Assembly (NCBI RefSeq): GCF_017948455.1
Contig: NZ_JAFFSU010000045.1
Span: 1 to 36,574 of the forward strand
Source of the DNA: Streptomyces sp. GESEQ-4
Lineage (GTDB): Bacteria; Actinomycetota; Actinomycetes; Streptomycetales; Streptomycetaceae
Length of the DNA: 36,574 bases
Direction of reading: 5' to 3'
Shown: positions 34,057 to 36,574 of the stretch, piece after piece
How the letters are laid out: each line of letters begins with the position of its first letter
Position numbering within the stretch: position 1 is the stretch's first letter
Program-made: the position numbers and the translations under genes
Notes under the pieces: generated by a model
Database searches by the model: none
The model's input: only the letters and a program-made list of their open reading frames with translations
What the model was told of the DNA's origin: nothing

Positions 34057-34581
34057 TCAGAACTGTTGCTGTTTGGCGCCGGGCGGGAGCATGCAGGGGG
34101 TGCGTACGGCGAAGGAGAAGCGCTGGGGCTTCGTCTTGCCGGAGCCAACTGTGTCGCCGTCGACGCTGTAGCCGTTCTTCTTGTTGCGGGCCCCGAAGAT
34201 GGCCGATGTATAGGCGTCCTTGAACTCCCGGTACGACGTCACCTCGTAGCCCTGCTTGGGAAGTTCGCTGCGGAGCTTGCGCACGATGCGGGTGTGCTCC
34301 GTGACTGGGGCCGGGGAGTTGACGTAATAGAAGAGGCTGTAACGGCCGTCTTCGGCGACCTCGTCGTTCTCCCCGATGCATGCCTCGAAGTTCACCTTGG
34401 CCGTCGAGGGGATGAGCTCGACATCGGTGAGCCGAGCCATGTACGCGGTGTAGTCCTCCGCCCATTTCAAGGCGGCGTCCTTGTCCATGCGGGGCAGCGG
34501 GGCGTTCGGGTCAGCGCTTTGAGACATACAGCCTCCGGTCGAAAGCAGGGCTGCGGAGACAGCCAGTACCGTGCGGAGAAT
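34057..34581 (-). CDS. Lipoprotein-like gene without a standard start codon
   Basis: The frame encodes a hydrophobic stretch (RTVLAVSAALLSTGGC), then a soluble domain of about 155 residues (KWAEDYTAYMARLTDVEL, FEACIGENDEVAEDGRYSL, and a C-terminal RFSFAVRTPCMLPPG). The Cys after STGG would be the lipid anchor, although Thr at -3 is poor for a lipobox. Similar lipoproteins follow DUF1023 hydrolases in other Streptomyces (from memory). No ATG, GTG or TTG precedes the hydrophobic part in this frame after the hydrolase stop. An ATT at 34581 is the first near-start codon. The ATG at 34527 would give a cytoplasmic 156-residue product without anchor. A lost G is suspected. Confidence 0.65.
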   Translation of the reverse strand: MLRTVLAVSAALLSTGGCMSQSADPNAPLPRMDKDAALKWAEDYTAYMARLTDVELIPSTAKVNFEACIGENDEVAEDGRYSLFYYVNSPAPVTEHTRIVRKLRSELPKQGYEVTSYREFKDAYTSAIFGARNKKNGYSVDGDTVGSGKTKPQRFSFAVRTPCMLPPGAKQQQF

Positions 34582-34585
34582 GGGA

Positions 34586-36238
34586 TTACAGGCCGGGGAC
34601 GATGTACCCCTCCGGCGGCATGTCGTTTCCCTTCTTCGGTACCTCCACCGGCTGCTTGCCCGCGATGACCGCTCCCTGGTGCTTGAGGGAATCGCTGCCC
34701 GTGTCCCAATAGCCACTGTGGCCGTGGGTGTCGACCCTGAAATTGTTGCCACCGAAGCCTCCAAGCATCGGGTCACGGCCGAGGGTGAGGTCGGAGGCGT
34801 GGTTGATGACGGCATCGTCCTCCGCACCGCCGATCCACACGTGTTCCGGATCCATCTGCAGATCCTGCGCTCTGTCCACGGTCATCCCCGGACTCCCGAC
34901 CACCACTACGTCGTCGGCCCCCAGACCGGAGCCCCCTGAAGCGGCGGCACCGACCACCGTGGAACCGTAGCTGTGGCCCATGACGGTGGTGTGGCTCGGC
35001 GACCCGTCGTGCGAGGCCTGCGTGCCTGCCACGAACTGACGCAGGTCCGGTGCGGCATCCTCGGCCCGCCCGGTCCCGCCGACGCTGTTCAAGTCGGTCG
35101 CGGAAGCCTCGGGAGCGTCGTAGCCGAGCCAGGTGATCATCGCCACATTCTCGCCGTCGGACTGCCGCTCCGCCGCCGACTGCAGCTTGCCGATGCGCTC
35201 GATCTGACCGGGTACAGCGTCCATGTTCGTGTTGGTGCCCGGCACCAGGATCCCGGTGTGCGCGGCGGTGTCCGGGTTGCCCATGGCGATGATGGCCCGG
35301 CCGTCGTCCTTGGAGTCGTAGCCGAGGAGGTACAACTCCTTGCCCGTCGGTGCCCCGTCCCGGGCCTCGAGCTTGTCGTTGAGCAACTGGAGGTTGTTCA
35401 GGCGCCTGTTGACCGTCTCGTCGCTCTCGCCCGGGAACCCTTCGTCGTAGTTGCCCTCCTGGAGCAGATTGAGCTCCTGGGCGAGGGCCGTCCGATTGGC
35501 GTCGTCGCGTACGTCCGTCGGCAGACCGTCGGTCGCGCCGATCTCCTTCGGATAGAGCGTGGTGTAGGTCTGACGCTCCTCGGGACTGAGGGCCTTCCAC
35601 CACTCGGCAGCGGCTTTGGGGTCGTTCTCGGGGATCTGCGGTGGCTGCTCACCCAGGGCCTTCATCGCGTTCTTGACGTCCTGGGCGGATTCCGCTGCCG
35701 CGTCATGGTTGAACGGGTCGGTGAGGATGTCGCCGTTCAGCTCCGCCAGGGCCTTCGCACCGTCGTTACTGGCCTTGTGCACGGCGGTCAGTGCCTCGTC
35801 GATGGCCGCGCGGTGCTCCGCGCGCAAGGTGCCGCGCTCCTCAGCGACCACCTGGCTGCTCCGAGGGAGGTCCGCGAGCACCGGGTCGCTGATCCAGCCG
35901 TCGCCGTCGACCTCCAAGCCATCCTCCTCCGCACGCCGCACCGCGTTACGGAGCTCCGTCTGGGCCTGCTCCATCCAGAACCTCGTGGAATCCAGGACGG
36001 AGGCGATGGCCATGGCCTCCGTCTCGACCACGCCGGTCCGCGATTCGACGTCCTCGAGGTAGAAGAGCGCCGCGTCGGCGTCGTCGCCCGTCCAGGACTG
36101 GTGCAGTGGCCCGGTGACCTGTCGGCGGTGGCGGTCGGTGACGGAGTCCATGGTCGTCGACAGCTCACGCCAGGCCTTGGCCGCGGCTTCCAGGTCGGAG
36201 AAGTCCTGCTTCATCAGCCGTGAGAAGTCAGAGGACAC
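34586..36238 (-). CDS. WXG-type N-terminus fused to DUF1023 alpha/beta hydrolase
   Basis: 550 residues. The N-terminal ~130 are helical with a WXG-type turn (SWTGDDADAALF, about 49-60), typical of ESX substrates. The C-terminal ~230 residues are a DUF1023 alpha/beta hydrolase. TGILVPGTNTNM is the oxyanion-side strand, VMGHSYGSTVVG carries the nucleophile Ser, VVVVGSPG follows, and DTHGHSGYW supplies the likely His. The GTG at 36238 has GGAG about 11 bases upstream; an ATG at 36214 lacks a ribosome site. It is the first gene of its operon. The substrate is unknown; a secreted esterase/lipase is plausible. Confidence 0.9.
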   Translation of the reverse strand: MSSDFSRLMKQDFSDLEAAAKAWRELSTTMDSVTDRHRRQVTGPLHQSWTGDDADAALFYLEDVESRTGVVETEAMAIASVLDSTRFWMEQAQTELRNAVRRAEEDGLEVDGDGWISDPVLADLPRSSQVVAEERGTLRAEHRAAIDEALTAVHKASNDGAKALAELNGDILTDPFNHDAAAESAQDVKNAMKALGEQPPQIPENDPKAAAEWWKALSPEERQTYTTLYPKEIGATDGLPTDVRDDANRTALAQELNLLQEGNYDEGFPGESDETVNRRLNNLQLLNDKLEARDGAPTGKELYLLGYDSKDDGRAIIAMGNPDTAAHTGILVPGTNTNMDAVPGQIERIGKLQSAAERQSDGENVAMITWLGYDAPEASATDLNSVGGTGRAEDAAPDLRQFVAGTQASHDGSPSHTTVMGHSYGSTVVGAAASGGSGLGADDVVVVGSPGMTVDRAQDLQMDPEHVWIGGAEDDAVINHASDLTLGRDPMLGGFGGNNFRVDTHGHSGYWDTGSDSLKHQGAVIAGKQPVEVPKKGNDMPPEGYIVPGL

Positions 36239-36574
36239 GAGAACTCAGCTCCTGCTTGACCAGCGCCTATGCCCTTCAAGGCATGGCAGGCCGGTGCAAG
36301 ACGACATAGGACAACCCCCGTTGTTCACGCTCGCCCATGAGTTCGAGCGACCCAGAGTAGCCGAGCTGAAACGAATCCGAGGGATGAATATGGCGTGTCG
36401 TGACCACGTCATGACCGAGGGGCGCGTGGTGGCATCGGTGCTGGGGATGTCGGACGTACGTAGCCGCGAGTGCCCGCGTGCGGGAAGAAGTTGTATGAAG
36501 GGCTGGGGTGTTGCGTTGGATGCCACGGAGATCGAGCCACCCGACGGGTGATCGCACGGGAGGAGACGGGAGGA
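36239..36574. other. Upstream region of the hydrolase operon
   Basis: 336 bases without a supported gene. A pair of GTCRTGAC units (36397-36404 and 36408-36415), spaced 11 bases apart with GTCATGAC itself palindromic, could be an operator about 160 bases before the hydrolase start. TACTCT (minus strand, 36354-36359) is a possible -10, with no good -35. Nothing else stands out. Confidence 0.45.

Overview
The window is high-GC actinobacterial DNA, almost certainly from a Streptomyces chromosome. Many starts are GTG, the RpsO, PNPase/GpsI, ThyX, DapA and RNase J proteins are of the Streptomyces type, and the housekeeping genes lie beside a type VII (ESX-like) secretion locus, as I recall for S. 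coelicolor. The first ~130 bases are homopolymer-rich G/C runs that look like a poor-quality contig end. I used no database; family names come from motif recognition.

Housekeeping half (196-10550). Two minus-strand groups read leftward. The first is thyX, dapA and rnj, with a hairpin after thyX and a hairpin/T-tract terminator after rnj. The second is rpsO, pnp, an M16 zinc protease, dapB and a small TPR-like membrane protein; pnp and the protease overlap by GTGA. Between the groups lie two plus-strand membrane proteins, one with a PH-like domain. The intergenic region upstream of thyX holds a strong inverted repeat and a 10-bp-periodic GCGAAC array.

Type VII secretion core (10744-19401). 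eccD (minus) and the three-ATPase-domain eccC (plus) diverge from a 259-bp region. They are followed by a WXG100-like protein, a DUF397-type small protein, an unrecognised minus-strand protein and two membrane proteins. eccB, eccE and mycP are not in this window.

Toxin/immunity block (19602-29634). A 1,698-residue polymorphic toxin has an ESX-type N-terminal domain, a very long Pro/Ser/Thr/Gly-rich linker, an internal papain-like toxin domain (Cys-His-Asp) and a C-terminal PD-(D/E)XK-like nuclease domain. It overlaps by ATGA with the first of two tandem Imm49-type immunity genes. Then come a 108-residue protein, a P-loop ATPase-like protein with Arg in place of the Walker A Lys and a C-terminal WD40-like remnant, and a Pro/Gln-rich membrane protein. 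The apparent two-warhead architecture with duplicated immunity genes is the most interesting system here.

Second ESX substrate region (29647-36238, all minus strand). From upstream to downstream: a WXG-type protein fused to a DUF1023 alpha/beta hydrolase, a lipoprotein-like gene with no standard start codon, an EspC-like protein, a 354-bp gap, a WXG100-like protein, a 438-residue WXG-domain protein with no recognisable warhead, two coupled proteins of unknown function, and a small membrane protein probably transcribed separately as a leaderless mRNA.
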